A stretch of DNA of 38,300 bases from Caloramator proteoclasticus DSM 10124 (lineage in GTDB: Bacteria > Bacillota > Clostridia > Clostridiales > Caloramatoraceae). Below are positions 24,078-32,230 of the stretch, one piece after another. Under the pieces are notes generated by a model. That model worked only from the letters and a program-made list of their open reading frames with translations, searched no databases and was not told where the DNA came from. Numbering within the stretch: position 1 is the stretch's first letter; each line of letters opens with the position of its first letter. The stretch spans positions 1 to 38,300 of the forward strand of contig NZ_FQVG01000022.1 of the NCBI RefSeq assembly GCF_900129265.1, in the 5' to 3' direction. Made by a program: the position numbers and the translations under genes.

Positions 24078-25766
24078 ATGTTTATTGAGGGACAGCCTTA
24101 CGAAAGTATTGCTTACAATAAAGATTTGCTTACAGGTGAGATTTCTGAAAGTAAAAAGAGTAAAAGACAGAGGGGCATTAAAGGAAAGGTTTTATTAGAA
24201 CTTTTTAATGCAGAAACTAAGGAGAAAATAAAAGAGGCATACACAGAAAACTTAATACCGGATTTATATTTTAAAGATACATTTTTAGGACATTTTGTTC
24301 AAGGTATTATGGGTGCAGGAAATACAAGAAGATGTGATAATTACAGCTGGTTTGAATATATTTACCTTACGGATAATGATAAGCCGGAAAATGCTAATGA
24401 GCAAAGGATTATGGGAAATATTATAGGGTTTGCCCATAGAAATACTACATACTCTGGAAATGACACAAGGCGAGGAACTATAAATAGAGCAGAATCAAAA
24501 TTTGAAGTTACAGATTCTAAAATAAAGATGAATTTTGTATTTGACTTTCCAACCCATGCTGCAAATGGGAAAATTGAGAGTATTTACTGGGCCGAAGGTG
24601 ACCCAGACAATAAAGATTATTTTTATTTGGGAACTGCAATCTATGGAAGGGAAACAGCTGATTCAGATTATGCTGTATATAATACTACAAACCCTAAGAG
24701 ATACTGGGCGGTGTATACTTTATTTTCTTATGCAAGAACTATAAAATTTACAAGTCCAACAAAGGGATGGATATTAGCAGATTCAAGGGATACAAGCTTA
24801 ACACAGTCAAGCTATATTCAATTTCCAGACAACTTAAAAGGACACTGGCTTATGATTCCATTTGATATAAATACAAATGATGTTGTGTTTTGGGATAAGG
24901 TTGTTAAACTTTTAAATTCAGAAGGAAATGCATTAACTATAGATAGCAATAATGCAGTAAGAAAATACGATGGACTTAGCCATGTCTGCCCGTATATTCA
25001 GCCAGATGGAGAGCTTGTTTTTATTGGGTATTACCTTTACAGCATAAATAGTGAAAGCTATATGAGGATATATAAATGGACAAAGGTTGGAGTGCAGTTA
25101 AGCTACGTTGATATAAATATGAGCCAAAGTTTTAAGGATACAGCGTATAATATACCTTTCACATATAGAGTAGTTTCAAGTGATGGTGTGTATCTTGACG
25201 GCTGTATTGATATTGTTGGATATACTTCAAGAACCGATAGCCAGTTTAACGAAACAGTTTATACAAACCGATGGATTAGAGTAGATTCAGCAGGCAATAA
25301 GGTTCAGGATATGAATATCAAGCCCAAGATAGGGAACAGCATTTGGTTTGGTAGTAAGGGAATGGACAGCGGAAATATTGAAAGAAGGTGTTATATTTAC
25401 GGTTTAAATAGAAGTGCTAATAGAGTTTATCTCTATTATTATGGTACTCAAGGTGGTACAAGCTTTTATCAAGTTATAACTCCTCAAGGTAATTTACTGG
25501 AAGCCTATAAAATGTATTTCAGTTTTCCTAACAATTACAACTATTACTACTACCATAATATCCTTGGTACTGACAGGTGGATAAGCAGATACACTTATGC
25601 TTATAACAACTATGTTCAATTATGTATTCAAGCTCTTTTAACAAGCAGACCTATTGGAGCACATACCAAGCTTGCACAGCCTGTTGAAAAAACTGAAGCA
25701 AATACAATGAAAGTTCAGTATATGTTTGAGGTAGATTTGATTAACTATGGAGAAGATTTTTATTAG
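24078..25766 (+). CDS. Large phage tail-tip protein of unknown family
   Basis: A 562-aa protein with GAGGGGTGAT before ATG 24078. It is aromatic- and Asn-rich with long beta stretches (NYNYYYYHNILGTDRW, SYIQFPDNLKGHWLMIPF). No enzyme motif is visible. It follows the fibre-like gene by 11 bp and precedes the holin by 16 bp, so it closes the tail operon. It is probably a baseplate or receptor-binding protein, inferred from order and composition. Confidence 0.68.
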   Translation: MFIEGQPYESIAYNKDLLTGEISESKKSKRQRGIKGKVLLELFNAETKEKIKEAYTENLIPDLYFKDTFLGHFVQGIMGAGNTRRCDNYSWFEYIYLTDNDKPENANEQRIMGNIIGFAHRNTTYSGNDTRRGTINRAESKFEVTDSKIKMNFVFDFPTHAANGKIESIYWAEGDPDNKDYFYLGTAIYGRETADSDYAVYNTTNPKRYWAVYTLFSYARTIKFTSPTKGWILADSRDTSLTQSSYIQFPDNLKGHWLMIPFDINTNDVVFWDKVVKLLNSEGNALTIDSNNAVRKYDGLSHVCPYIQPDGELVFIGYYLYSINSESYMRIYKWTKVGVQLSYVDINMSQSFKDTAYNIPFTYRVVSSDGVYLDGCIDIVGYTSRTDSQFNETVYTNRWIRVDSAGNKVQDMNIKPKIGNSIWFGSKGMDSGNIERRCYIYGLNRSANRVYLYYYGTQGGTSFYQVITPQGNLLEAYKMYFSFPNNYNYYYYHNILGTDRWISRYTYAYNNYVQLCIQALLTSRPIGAHTKLAQPVEKTEANTMKVQYMFEVDLINYGEDFY

Positions 25767-25782
25767 AGTGGAGGGATTTACA

Positions 25783-26194
25783 GTGAAAAATTCAATTAAT
25801 TTTATTCAGGCAGTATTTGCTGCCATTGGCGGCTATATTGGCTGGCTTTTAGGAGGGGTTGATGGCTTTATGTATGCACTGATTACCTTTGTTGTAATTG
25901 ATTATGTAACAGGTCTCATGGTAGCAGTGCTGGAAAGAAAGCTGTCAAGTGAGGTAGGATTCAGAGGGATATTTAAGAAAGTTTTAATTTTTGTAATGGT
26001 GGGCATAGGAAATATAGTAGATGTTCATTTGATTAAAAACGGTAGTGCGATTCGTACTGCTGTTATTTTTTTTCTACATTTCCAATGAAGGAATAAGCAT
26101 TATAGAGAACTCTGCTAAGATAGGCTTACCAATACCAGAGAAACTAAAGGATGTTTTAAAACAGCTAAATAAGGAGGATGATAAGGTTGACTAA
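25783..26194 (+). pseudogene. Phage holin, frameshifted in a T8 tract
   Basis: The holin 4 (BhlA/TcdE-like) pattern is clear: FAAIGGYIGWLLGGVDGFMY, ALITFVVIDYVTGLMVA, FRGIFKKVLIFVMVGIGNIV. GTG 25783 follows GGAGGG with good spacing and replaces an earlier in-frame ATG inside the preceding gene. As read, the frame runs into TGA at 26086-26088 after VIFFLHFQ. Removing one T from the eight at 26066-26073 restores YISNEGISIIENSAKIGLPI and a tail ending at 26194, which is the family's normal C-terminus. It is either a real frameshift, slippage, or a homopolymer error. The start of the next gene overlaps the restored end. Confidence 0.85.
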
Positions 26195-26672
26195 GATAAA
26201 AAGATATTGTCAATGGTGTGATGATGAGTTCTATGTATATAAGTCCCAAATACGAAATAATGGAGGTAAATTTTGTTCAAAGTCGTGTAGGATGTCATAT
26301 AGAAATAAAATAGATAATCCAGCTTGGCAATCAGAAGTTAGATTAAAAATAAGTGTTAATCATGCAGATGTATCAGGAAAAAATAATCCTATGTATGGAA
26401 AGAAAGGTTCTTTAGCACCTAGTTATATAGATGGACGCAGTTTCATCTCAGGTGATGTCTGGCGTAGGATAGCACTTGCAAATAAGCCTAAAAGATGTGA
26501 AGTTTGTGGGAAAGAAGAAGAAGGTACACGTCTGCACATTCATCATAAAGATAAGAATAGAAATAATAACAATTTAAATAATCTACAAGTTGTATGTGCT
26601 AGATGCCATAACAATATTTTACACCCAAGGAGAAGAGATTCCTTGGGTCGTTTTATTGAGGGGGTGGTTTAA
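26187..26672 (+). CDS. HNH homing-type endonuclease
   Basis: A 161-aa protein if started at TTG 26187, nine bases after AAGGAGG; the ATG at 26178 directly abuts that site. The N-terminal zinc finger (YCQWCDDEF...FCSKSCRMSY) leads into an NPMYGKKG DNA-contact motif. The HNH nuclease module follows: CEVCGKEE, then LHIHHKDKNRNNNNLNNL and VVCARCHNN. This is the layout of free-standing phage homing endonucleases. It sits between holin and amidase genes that are normally adjacent, so it looks like an intruder. The amidase gene starting at 26673 is broken at its catalytic motif. Confidence 0.87.
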   Translation: MTKIKRYCQWCDDEFYVYKSQIRNNGGKFCSKSCRMSYRNKIDNPAWQSEVRLKISVNHADVSGKNNPMYGKKGSLAPSYIDGRSFISGDVWRRIALANKPKRCEVCGKEEEGTRLHIHHKDKNRNNNNLNNLQVVCARCHNNILHPRRRDSLGRFIEGVV

Positions 26673-27363
26673 ATGCCAAGGATTATAATGATTGATCCTG
26701 GCCATTAACGGTGGCCAAGATTCAGGGGCAGTATATAAGGGAAGAAAGGAAAGCAATGATGTTCTAAGCATAGGCAGAGCTGTAGCAGCAGAGGTAAGAA
26801 GGCATGGAGTTACAGTTGATGAAACAAGAACTTCAGATGCCACAGTAAGCCTTAATGAGAGAAGTGCTTTTGAAAATAGGAATAACTATGATTACTTCAT
26901 TTCTTTTCATAGGAATGCTTATGATCCAGAAAAGGCAAAAGGTGTTGAAACATACACATATTTAAATGGAGGAGCAAAATCAAAAGCATTAGCACAAAGG
27001 ATACAAACATCACTTGCAGCATTAGGATTTACAGATAGAGGAGTTAAGGAAGCTAACTATCATGTATTAAGAGAAACCAAGGCTCCAGCAGTGTTAATAG
27101 AGATAGGTTTTATTGATAACACAGGAGATAATATTTTATTTGATTCAAAGAGAAATGAAATAGTTAAGGCTATAACTAAAGCAGTTCTTGCACAATTAGG
27201 TATTGGTTATATTGAACCTTCAGCAAAAGCTCAAGTAGAAAACGAGCAGACTCTTTACAGGGTTATGGCAGGTTCATATAAGTCAAGAGAAAATGCTGAA
27301 AAGCAGGTGCAAAGGCTTAGGGCAGCAGGGTTTGATGCTGTAATTATGATATTTAATAAGTAG
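26673..27363 (+). pseudogene. N-acetylmuramoyl-L-alanine amidase with SPOR domain, interrupted
   Basis: A phage endolysin that would cleave the MurNAc-L-Ala bond. The natural start ATG 26673 reads MPRIIMIDPGH and hits TAA at 26706-26708. Deleting four bases (TAAC, 26706-26709) restores PGHGGQDSGAVYKG, the Amidase_3 zinc motif. The rest is intact: SFHRNAYDPEKAKG (zinc His), VLRETKAPAVLIEIGFIDN (catalytic Glu) and a C-terminal SPOR peptidoglycan-binding repeat (LYRVMAGSYKSRENAEKQVQ). As read, no product with the zinc-binding His can be made in frame. It is an insertion or a sequencing error. Confidence 0.85.
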
Positions 27364-27386
27364 CCGTTAATTAAAGTAGCGGATTT
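27364..27386 (+). terminator. Terminator after the amidase gene
   Basis: CCGTTA (27364-27369) pairs with TAGCGG (27377-27382) with one wobble, followed by ATTTT. It overlaps the stop region of the amidase. Confidence 0.5.
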
Positions 27387-27403
27387 TCTTTTGTTTAGCT
27401 TGA

Positions 27404-27451
27404 CTTCTATCACCTTTAGAGTGATGTATAGTAGTACCAAATTGATAGAAG
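27404..27451. repeat. Nested dyads upstream of recombinase pair 2, possible att site
   Basis: CTTCTATCA (27404-27412) and TGATAGAAG (27443-27451) form an outer inverted repeat. ATCAC (27409-27413) and GTGAT (27421-27425) form an inner one. Attachment sites of large serine recombinases are imperfect dyads of about 40-50 bp and often sit beside the gene. It is a candidate only. Confidence 0.4.
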
Positions 27452-27463
27452 GAAGGATATAGA

Positions 27464-28753
27464 ATGCGTGTTAGGATTATTGAACCTGTAAAAAAGAAGG
27501 AAAATAAAAAGAAAAGAGTTTGTGCTTATGCAAGAGTTTCAACCGGCAGTGATGCTCAAGGTGAATCTTTAGAAAATCAAATCCAGTATTATGAAAATCT
27601 GATTTCAAATAATCCTGATTACGAATATGCAGGTGTATTTGCTGATAGAGGAATTACCGGCACTACAGATAATAGACCAGAGTTTCAAAGAATGCTTAAT
27701 CTTGCAAAAGAAGGGAAAATAGACTTAATCATCACCAAATCTATCTCAAGATTTGCAAGGAATACAGCAATAATGCTTCAAGTAGTAAGAGAACTAAAGG
27801 ACATTGGTGTAGAAATAATATTTGAAAAAGAGAATATCAGAACTTTATCAGGGGATGGAGAGCTTATGCTAACCGTCCTCTCTTCTTTTGCCCAGGAAGA
27901 AAGTAAAAATATCAGTGATAACTTAAAGTGGAGGGTAAAAAAGAAGTTTGAACGAGGAGAGCTGATTATAAATACCACAAGATTTTTAGGTTATGACAAG
28001 GATGAATACGGCGATTTAGTTATAAACCCAAAAGAAGCAGAAATAGTTAAAAGAATATTTGAAGATTATTTAAAAGGCAAAGGAACATTTACCATAGCCA
28101 AAGAATTAAATGAAGATAAAGTGCCTACTGTTGCAGGCGGCAGATGGCAGGAAAGTACAATTTTAAATATCCTCAAGAATGAAAAATACAAGGGAGATGC
28201 CATACTTCAAAAGTATTACACACCAGACCATCTGAGAAAAGTAAGTGTTAGAAATGAAGGCGTAATTGACAGCTATTATATTGAAGATAATCACTCTCCC
28301 ATAGTTTCAAGAGAAATGTGGGAGCAGGTTCAGATAGAAATTGCAAGAAGAGCAAAGGCAAAAGGAAATAAAGCAGGAGATACAAAAAAATATACAAACA
28401 GATATCCATTAACAGGAATGCTTTTCTGCAGTAAATGCGGCTCTACTCTAAGGAGAAGAACTTGGAATAGCAAGCACTCTTGTAAAAAAATAGTTTGGCA
28501 GTGCAGTAATTATATTAAAAACGGAAAAGACGCCTGCAGTGGAATATCAATTGATGATGATATTATAAGCGGGCTTAATATAGAAGAACCGATAATTGTG
28601 AGGGAGGAATTTAGAGATGGCAAGAAATATTACACTTATACCTGCAAGAGCAAACAGGAGCAATCTGGCAGAGCAGATACAACCGCAGAAAAAGAGAATG
28701 GCAGCTTACTGCAGAGTGTCAACAGACCAATTAGAACAGTTATTAAGCTATGA
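27464..28753 (+). CDS. Large serine recombinase, pair 2 member A
   Basis: A 429-aa recombinase with AAGGAAGG before ATG 27464. Catalytic Ser26 lies in YARVSTGSD; TKSISRFARNT and FAQEESKNIS complete the resolvase domain. The recombinase domain (KNEKYKGDAILQKYYTPDHL) and zinc ribbon (CSKCGSTLRRR...WQCSNYIKNGKDAC) follow. It is most like the pair 1 member A at 15177. Unusually, its last ~45 codons overlap the start of the next recombinase in another frame: the A-B overlap is 137 bp, against a 17-bp gap in pair 1. The extra tail (QEQSGRADTTAEKENGSLLQ) may come from loss of an earlier stop, or it may be usual in this branch. Confidence 0.92.
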   Translation: MRVRIIEPVKKKENKKKRVCAYARVSTGSDAQGESLENQIQYYENLISNNPDYEYAGVFADRGITGTTDNRPEFQRMLNLAKEGKIDLIITKSISRFARNTAIMLQVVRELKDIGVEIIFEKENIRTLSGDGELMLTVLSSFAQEESKNISDNLKWRVKKKFERGELIINTTRFLGYDKDEYGDLVINPKEAEIVKRIFEDYLKGKGTFTIAKELNEDKVPTVAGGRWQESTILNILKNEKYKGDAILQKYYTPDHLRKVSVRNEGVIDSYYIEDNHSPIVSREMWEQVQIEIARRAKAKGNKAGDTKKYTNRYPLTGMLFCSKCGSTLRRRTWNSKHSCKKIVWQCSNYIKNGKDACSGISIDDDIISGLNIEEPIIVREEFRDGKKYYTYTCKSKQEQSGRADTTAEKENGSLLQSVNRPIRTVIKL

Positions 28754-30029
28754 AGCACAGGTAGCTTATTATACATCTTATATAACAAATCATCCAGATT
28801 ATGAATTAGCAGGCATTTATGCAGATGAGGGGATTTCAGGGACAAACACTAAAAAGAGAGAACAATTCAATAAGATGATTGAGGACTGCAAAGCTGGGAA
28901 AATAGATATGATAATAACTAAGTCTATATCAAGATTCGCAAGGAATACACTTGATACTTTAAATTATGTAAGGCAACTAAAAGAATTAGGTATTGGAGTT
29001 ATATTTGAGAAGGAGAATATAAACACTTTAGATTCAAAGGGAGAAGTACTTCTTACAATCTTAAGTTCCCTTGCCCAAGATGAATCAAGAAGTATAAGTG
29101 AAAACTCAACATGGGGCATAAGGAGAAGGTTTGAACAGGGGAAACTGCATATAAATCATACAAAGTTTTTAGGCTATGACAAAGATGAAGAAGGAAATCT
29201 TGTGATAAATGAAAAGCAGGCTAAAATTGTAAGAAGAATTTATAAAGGTTACCTAGATGGCAAAGGTCCTAATAGAATTGCAAGAGAACTTGAAGAAGAA
29301 GGCATTCCTAACTGGAATGGAAAATCAAAATGGTATGAAAGCAGTATAAGGAAGATTCTAAGTAATGAAAAGTATAAAGGTGATGCACTACTTCAAAAAA
29401 CTTATACAGTTGATTTTTTGACCAAAAAGAGAGCAGTAAATAACGGAGAAGTTCCAATGTATTATGTAGAAGAAAGCCATCCTGCAATTATAGATAAAGA
29501 AATTTGGGAAGCGGTACAGCTAGAGATGGAGAGAAGAAGAGCTTTTGCTGAAAAATATAACATCAGTAAGCTTGATTATGCCACAGTAGATAATCCCTTT
29601 GCAGGAAGAGTTATCTGCGGACACTGCGGCAGTGCCTTTGGAAGAAAGGTATGGAATTCTACTGATGAAAGGCTAAGAAGAGTGGTTTGGAGATGTAATA
29701 AAAAATATGAAGTAAAGGGAAAAAAGAGCTGTGAGAATAAGCATATAGATGACAAGGTTTTATATCATGCCTTTGTAAATACATTTAATGCTATGGTGGA
29801 GAATAAGGATTATTTCATTGAAAAGTGGAATGAAGAATTAATTAGTGAAAATGTATTGGTAAGATATAGGGCAAAACAGTTTATAGAGATATTAAAGGAT
29901 GCAGAGAAGGCAGAAGCGTTTGATATAGATATGTATTTTAGAATAATAGAGAAAATGACAGTATTTGATGGAGAAAAGATAATAGTGAGTTTGCTTGATG
30001 GGACGGAGATTGAGGTTGTAATTGAATGA
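28617..30029 (+). CDS. Large serine recombinase, pair 2 member B
   Basis: A 470-aa recombinase with GGGAGGA before ATG 28617. Catalytic Ser35 lies in YCRVSTDQL; TKSISRFARNT, LAQDESRSISEN, KYKGDALLQKTYTVDFLTKK and a zinc ribbon (CGHCGSAFGRKVW...WRCNKKY) are present. It is the counterpart of the gene at 16418 but has a shorter C-terminus, with no long coiled coil, ending SLLDGTEIEVVIE. That same end survives as the remnant at 138-272. Translation probably couples to member A through the 137-bp overlap. It is likely the integrase partner for the neighbouring phage or island DNA. Confidence 0.92.
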   Translation: MARNITLIPARANRSNLAEQIQPQKKRMAAYCRVSTDQLEQLLSYEAQVAYYTSYITNHPDYELAGIYADEGISGTNTKKREQFNKMIEDCKAGKIDMIITKSISRFARNTLDTLNYVRQLKELGIGVIFEKENINTLDSKGEVLLTILSSLAQDESRSISENSTWGIRRRFEQGKLHINHTKFLGYDKDEEGNLVINEKQAKIVRRIYKGYLDGKGPNRIARELEEEGIPNWNGKSKWYESSIRKILSNEKYKGDALLQKTYTVDFLTKKRAVNNGEVPMYYVEESHPAIIDKEIWEAVQLEMERRRAFAEKYNISKLDYATVDNPFAGRVICGHCGSAFGRKVWNSTDERLRRVVWRCNKKYEVKGKKSCENKHIDDKVLYHAFVNTFNAMVENKDYFIEKWNEELISENVLVRYRAKQFIEILKDAEKAEAFDIDMYFRIIEKMTVFDGEKIIVSLLDGTEIEVVIE

Positions 30030-30153
30030 GGGATAATTTGCAACCAGCTGAAGATGGTGTATCAATTCTTACTATATTTCTTATTTAAAATAATAACATG
30101 GAATTAAATCACTTTTTGTCATTCTGTGTAGTAAAATTTTACCAAAGAAATTA

Positions 30154-30181
30154 TTGACATTTTTGTTATGGGGGGTAAAAT
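30154..30181 (+). promoter_or_regulatory. Promoter of the RiPP cluster
   Basis: A consensus -35 TTGACA (30154-30159) is followed after 16 bp by TAAAAT (30176-30181). It is the strongest promoter-like match in the intergenic region and faces the radical SAM gene. Confidence 0.6.
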
Positions 30182-30189
30182 TACAAATG

Positions 30190-30204
30190 TAGACAAGTTG
30201 TCTA
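30190..30204. promoter_or_regulatory. Candidate operator TAGACAAGTTGTCTA
   Basis: A perfect palindrome with 7-bp arms around a single central G. It lies eight bases past the -10 box, overlapping the expected transcription start. That position suits a repressor. No regulator gene lies in the cluster. Confidence 0.55.
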
Positions 30205-30559
30205 TATAATTTTGTAATCAATATAATTTGATGGTTACAGTTTAAAAGATATTCATGTTTGCAAAAACTTTTACATAATGTTTTTTTATTTTAATTCTTG
30301 TGTACAAGTCTGTGTGTAAAATACAGTTTTTTAAGTATAAAATGCATATATATATATATAATTTCACATGTAAAAAATAATATTTTACGATCAAGCTATT
30401 TAATAAAAAGATAATTTTTAGTATTGCATTGGATATAAAAGTATTTTATATCTAATTATACTATTATTTACAAAACAAGTATACAAATTTATGTTTAACC
30501 AGTTTAAAGAGGCTTAAAAAAACTTTCGTGAATACTCAACTTGAAAGGAGTCGAAATTT

Positions 30560-31618
30560 ATGGAGAGAATTGATAATCCGACAATAATAGCTTTAGACCT
30601 TACATACAAGTGTACATTAAAATGCCTACATTGCTTTAATTCTAGTGGAGAACATGATAATGGATTTAAAGAAATGACAGATGATGAAATATTAAATTTT
30701 TGCGATGAAATAATATTATGCAAACCTTCAACATTGTGTTTATGTGGGGGAGAAACTTTGATTCGAAAAGAGTTAGTATATAAAGTTATAAAAAAAATAA
30801 GTGATGGAACAAATAATCACACAGCTATTAATATGGTAAGTAATGGAGAATTACTTACATTGGAAGTTGCTAAAAAATTAAAAGAATCTGGGATAAATAT
30901 GGTGCAAATAAGTTTAGATGGAGCTAGTCCTGAGACACATGAATGGCTGAGAGGTAAAAAGGGTTCATTTGAAAGTGCCATTCAGGCAATTAAAAATCTA
31001 AAAGAATGTGATATTACGGTTTCTGTTTCTTGTACTCCTACGAAGAAAAATATCCATGAATATTCTAAAGCAGTTGAATTATGTGAAAGTTTAGGAGTAC
31101 AAAGTTTTAGAGCGCAACCATTAATGCTTATGGGGCGAGCTTCTAAGAATCTTAAAGATTATGTTCCGTCTTATTTAGATTACTTGCAAATACGAAAAGT
31201 ATTTAATAACCATATTAAGAATAACAAAAGTAAAATGATAACCGAATGGGGGGATCCTATCGAGCACTTAACTAGTGGAGCAATGGATTGGGATAGAAAA
31301 AATATAGCTGTTAATATAGATGCATATGGAAATATAGAAATTTCACCATATATACCAATAAGAATTGGGAACATAAAAAGATACAGTTTATCAACTTATT
31401 GGAAAAAAGGTCTAAATGATATATGGTCAGTTCCTTTTGTTAAGTCTATATGTAAGGAGATTAAATCAGCAGAAGAGATGGAATTAAATAATAAGTATTC
31501 AACACTTCCTAAAAACTTTATAGAGAAACAGTTGTATATTGATTTAGTAGATACAGAGAATTTTAACTCGTTAACATTAGAAGAAATTTTAAGTAAATGG
31601 AGTGATAAAAGTGAATAA
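30560..31618 (+). CDS. Radical SAM peptide-modifying enzyme
   Basis: A 352-aa enzyme with GAAAGGAG before ATG 30560. The [4Fe-4S] motif CxxxCxxC is at Cys18, Cys22 and Cys25 (CTLKCLHC). It is followed by a CGGETL motif (near 73-78) and the SAM-barrel stretch VSNGELLTLEVA and QISLDGASPETHEWLRG. The C-terminal part (NIDAYGNIEISPYIPIRIGN) has the position and look of a SPASM/Twitch domain but lacks its cysteines. Auxiliary clusters are therefore probably absent. With the precursor at 33142 and the PqqD-type protein at 32231, it most likely installs a crosslink or epimerisation on the peptide. The exact reaction cannot be read from sequence. Confidence 0.88.
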   Translation: MERIDNPTIIALDLTYKCTLKCLHCFNSSGEHDNGFKEMTDDEILNFCDEIILCKPSTLCLCGGETLIRKELVYKVIKKISDGTNNHTAINMVSNGELLTLEVAKKLKESGINMVQISLDGASPETHEWLRGKKGSFESAIQAIKNLKECDITVSVSCTPTKKNIHEYSKAVELCESLGVQSFRAQPLMLMGRASKNLKDYVPSYLDYLQIRKVFNNHIKNNKSKMITEWGDPIEHLTSGAMDWDRKNIAVNIDAYGNIEISPYIPIRIGNIKRYSLSTYWKKGLNDIWSVPFVKSICKEIKSAEEMELNNKYSTLPKNFIEKQLYIDLVDTENFNSLTLEEILSKWSDKSE

Positions 31619-32213
31619 ATACTTAATGTTAGAACCCAAAGATGTATTTCAAATAGCAAATATTCTAAAAAATATTGATAATGACAATAAATCTTTTATG
31701 TCACCTTATATGGAGAATATTGATTTAACAGAACAAAGCATTAGAATTGCTATGTTTGATTACAAAGAGATTTATTTTGGTATACTTGAAGATGAGAGAT
31801 TTATAAACATAGCATGTCTAAGGGTATATCCAAATCCACCATTTAAAATCTCAAGTGTAGAATTAAAATTAATCCTCAATTCGGCAGATAATCCAGAAAA
31901 GCATTGATAATACTAAATTTCTATTTCAAAAAAATTTTAATATAAAACTTAGATATATCAAGGCTTATAGGGAACACTTGCCGAATCTAAGTTAATATTA
32001 AATGTTAACGAATTTACAAAAGATTTTTTTGTTTATATAAAAAATACTGTGAAAAATTACTTTGCTAATATAAGTAAGATAAGTATTTATGATAATCATA
32101 AAAAAACAATTAGTGATACTCTTATTTCACTAGGTTTTTGTAAGGAGTTAACATTAGACAATGAGGTAGGTGTCGGCGAGGATGTTGATGTTTACTCTAG
32201 TTTTATAATATAA
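31611..32213 (+). pseudogene. Frameshifted GNAT-like accessory gene
   Basis: It starts at GTG 31611, overlapping the radical SAM stop by 8 bp with GGAGTGA upstream. The first frame (MLEPKDVFQIANILKN... SVELKLILNSADNPEKH) stops at 31905-31907. A second frame continues sensibly as SIDNTKFLFQKNFNIKLRYI, and a third as SKLILNVNEFTKDFFVYIKN through KTISDTLISLGFCKEL to TAA at 32211-32213. The end resembles the acetyltransferase-type C-terminus of the next gene. At least two indels are needed to join the three parts into about 195 aa. It is either a decayed gene or affected by sequence errors. It is likely a paralogue of the GNAT half of the 32231 protein. Confidence 0.7.
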
Positions 32214-32230
32214 ATTAGGGAGGGTTTTAT

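Larger units (their letters stand above)
30030..30559. other. 530-bp leader region of the peptide cluster
   Basis: No gene is seen. The left half holds a promoter and palindrome; the right half is very AT-rich, with a TATATATATATATA tract (about 30347-30360). If transcription starts near 30190, the mRNA has an untranslated leader of about 370 nt before the radical SAM gene. That leaves room for leader regulation, although I can fold no definite riboswitch. Confidence 0.5.

Noticed and set aside
30345-30362. TATATATATATATA tract in the peptide cluster leader
   Set aside because: Simple AT repeats are common in this base composition, and nothing marks it as an iteron or att site.
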